This document shows, in pieces, positions 62,586 to 64,000 of a stretch of DNA of 64,000 nt. Source of the stretch: Knoellia sp. Soil729 (GTDB taxonomy: Bacteria; Actinomycetota; Actinomycetes; Actinomycetales; Dermatophilaceae); assembly GCF_001427985.1 (NCBI RefSeq), contig NZ_LMSA01000007.1, positions 1-64,000 of the forward strand, given 5' to 3'. Each line of letters opens with the position of its first letter. Positions within the stretch are counted from its first letter, which is position 1. The notes beneath the pieces were generated by a model. It saw only the letters and a program-made list of their open reading frames with translations. It had not been told where the DNA came from and did not search any database. A program made the position numbers and the translations under genes.

Positions 62586-63856
62586 CCGAGACGGAGCCCC
62601 GACCCAGCGAGGCGAGGGAGCCGCGCAAGCCACGCAAGCCGCGTGCGGCGCGGCGATCCGCCGTCGAGGCCGCGTCCGGCGTTCCCGCCGCCTCGCCCGT
62701 GCGGCCCAGCGGTCTCCCGCTCGGGCCACCGGTCCCGGCTCCCGCCTATGCACAGGGTGGTCTCAGTGACGTCCTCCCAGCAGTGGCTGCCTCCCTCGGT
62801 GTGCCCGCCGCGGGGCCCCAGTGGGTCCTTCCTCCAGCACGCAGTGCCGTCGTCGTCCTCGTGGACGGCTTGGGCTACGACCTGCTCCGGCGCCGCGGCG
62901 GGCACGCCCCCTGGCTGCGGTCCCTGTTCGGGGACGGTCGTCGCATCGTCAGCGGCTTCCCGTCAACCACCCCGGTCTCCATGGGCTCCTTCGGCACGGG
63001 GCTCGTGCCCGGCTCGCACGGGATGCTCGGGTTCGAGGTGCTCGTGCCCGGCGAGGACCGGCTCCTCAACGAGCTGTCCTGGGAGGACGGGCCGATCCCA
63101 GAGCGGTGGCAGCCGAGGGCCACGTGGTTCGAGAGGGCCGCGGCTGCCGGCATAGACGTCATGCGCACCGGTCCCGGGTTCTTCGACGGCTCCGGCCTGA
63201 CGCGGGCAGCGTTGCGCGGAGGGCGTTTCGTCGCGGCCAAAGGACTCGACGCTCGTGTCGAAGAGACCCTCCTCCATGCCCGCTCACCGCTGCCGAGCCT
63301 CACCTACCTTTACTGGGGCGACCTCGACAAGGTGGGCCACGTGCACGGCTGCGAGTCGTGGCAGTGGGGTGACGAGCTCGAGACCATCGACCGCGCGCTG
63401 GCGCGGCTCGCCGACGGGCTCCCGTCCGACTGCTCGCTGACCATCACGGCCGACCACGGCATGGTGGACGTGCCGATGGCCGACCGGATCGACGTGGCGT
63501 TCGACACTGAGCTCGCCGCCGGGGTGCGCCACACCGGTGGCGAGCCCCGAGCGCCCCAGCTCTACTGCGAACCGGGCGCCGTCCGTGACGTCCTCGAGAC
63601 GTGGCAGGCGCGTGTGGGGGAGTTCGCCTGGGTGCTCTCGCGCGACGAGGCGGTCGCGCAGGGCTTGTTCGGCGCGGTCCACGACGAGCACCTCGCCCGC
63701 ATCGGGGACGTCGTCGTGCCGATGCGCGACGCGCACGCAGTCGTCGACTCACGACACCACCGGCCTGAGCTCCTGGCGCTCATCGGCCTGCACGGTTCAC
63801 TCACCGACGACGAGGTCCCGGTCCCGATGTTCCACGTCCCGGCACGGGCGTCATAG
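62582..63856 (+). CDS. Alkaline-phosphatase-superfamily nucleotide pyrophosphatase/phosphodiesterase
   Basis: A 424-residue metalloenzyme of the NPP type. After a basic low-complexity N-terminus come VVVLVDGLGYDLL (metal Asp), GFPSTTPVSMGSFGTG with the catalytic Thr, LTYLYWGDLDKVGHVHG (metal Asp/His) and TITADHGMVDVP (metal Asp-His). It cleaves phosphodiester or pyrophosphate bonds. No clear signal peptide is seen, so it is probably cytoplasmic. GTG 62582 overlaps the DUF5998 stop by four bases. Confidence 0.92.
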   Translation: MTETEPRPSEAREPRKPRKPRAARRSAVEAASGVPAASPVRPSGLPLGPPVPAPAYAQGGLSDVLPAVAASLGVPAAGPQWVLPPARSAVVVLVDGLGYDLLRRRGGHAPWLRSLFGDGRRIVSGFPSTTPVSMGSFGTGLVPGSHGMLGFEVLVPGEDRLLNELSWEDGPIPERWQPRATWFERAAAAGIDVMRTGPGFFDGSGLTRAALRGGRFVAAKGLDARVEETLLHARSPLPSLTYLYWGDLDKVGHVHGCESWQWGDELETIDRALARLADGLPSDCSLTITADHGMVDVPMADRIDVAFDTELAAGVRHTGGEPRAPQLYCEPGAVRDVLETWQARVGEFAWVLSRDEAVAQGLFGAVHDEHLARIGDVVVPMRDAHAVVDSRHHRPELLALIGLHGSLTDDEVPVPMFHVPARAS

Positions 63857-63867
63857 GGTGTCGCCTC

Positions 63868-64000
63868 GTGGCTGAGCTGGTGTTCTTCTCCGGGACGATG
63901 GACTGTGGCAAGTCCACCCTCGCGCTCCAGATGGACCACAACCAGCGGGCCCGCGCACGGGTGGGCCTGATCTTCACCAAGCTCGACCGGCTGGGCGAGT
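63868..64000 (+). CDS. tdk: Thymidine kinase, N-terminal part (partial)
   Basis: The first 44 codons of a type II thymidine kinase, cut by the window end. VAELVFFSGTMDCGKSTLALQ holds the P-loop (GTMDCGKST), and IFTKLDRLGE follows. The form SGTMDCGKST, instead of the common GPMFSGKS, is typical of high-GC actinobacteria. GTG 63868 stands 11 bases after the phosphodiesterase stop. TAGGGT (63854-63859), which overlaps that stop codon, could be a -10 element for a nearly leaderless message. Confidence 0.9.
   Translation, partial: MAELVFFSGTMDCGKSTLALQMDHNQRARARVGLIFTKLDRLGE

Overview
The window is a chromosomal stretch of a very GC-rich (roughly 70% or more) actinobacterium. Gene content, the many GTG starts, leaderless promoters, an actinobacterial aa3-bc1 respiratory cluster and a mycobacterial-type SOS box all fit this. 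The mix of genes suggests Micrococcales, plausibly an Intrasporangiaceae-like genus, but that rank is an inference. From memory, gene order from about 3 to 35 kb follows the Mycobacterium tuberculosis block Rv2172c to Rv2196: qcrBAC-ctaE, trpD, an exonuclease/GIY-YIG protein, fadD15, SRPBCC and ArsA proteins, plsC, aroG, pknL, Rv2175c, idsA2 and a metF-like gene. It is therefore mostly conserved core chromosome with lineage-specific insertions.

Layout. 1-7.8 kb: the end of ctaD and ctaF; a small zincin-like gene; an ECF42 sigma factor with its DGPF/YCII partner; then the convergent operon ctaE-qcrC-qcrA-qcrB (cytochrome bc1-aa3 supercomplex). 7.8-14.8 kb: a receiver-like protein, trpD, a stand-alone Lrp/AsnC-type domain, a DEDDh exonuclease-GIY-YIG protein, a small Cys-rich protein, an HExxH lipoprotein and a secreted M6 protease. 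14.9-22.4 kb: a polytopic mannosyltransferase-like protein with a long-chain acyl-CoA synthetase, and divergently an operon SRPBCC-ArsA-small protein-ROK kinase-EEP hydrolase. 22.6-28 kb: plsC, a MacSR-like two-component system, type II DAHP synthase and a threonine aldolase-like enzyme. 28-35 kb: a DMT exporter, a PASTA kinase, a LysM-transglycosylase, the Rv2175c-type DNA-binding protein, a prenyl diphosphate synthase and a MetF-like reductase. 35.2-46.4 kb: a YbaK-type deacylase; an SOS box ahead of DUF6504-HEPN-dnaE2 (error-prone polymerase); a BNR-repeat protein; a second membrane kinase; a methyltransferase with dinB; and DUF3040. 46.4-58.4 kb: small membrane and zinc-ribbon proteins, parE and parC (topoisomerase IV), and between them an amino-acid permease plus a LacI-regulated AglEFG-like alpha-glucoside importer. 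58.5-64 kb: a nitroreductase, a GNAT/acyl-CoA synthetase fusion, a DUF5998-like protein, a phosphodiesterase-like protein and the start of thymidine kinase.

The least expected signals are non-coding. Three copies of a palindromic repeat (27.9, 36.7 and 55.9 kb) have 22-24 bp stems with compensatory changes and exactly 17-nt loops. A different, perfect 31-bp stem, also with a 17-nt loop, sits in frame inside dnaE2. Several other long dyads lie between genes, and the octamer GTATGCCG/CGGCATAC occurs about 30 times by eye. No tRNA, rRNA, CRISPR array, transposase or phage gene was seen. The only gene-free stretch over 300 bases (32626-32944) holds three strong dyads.
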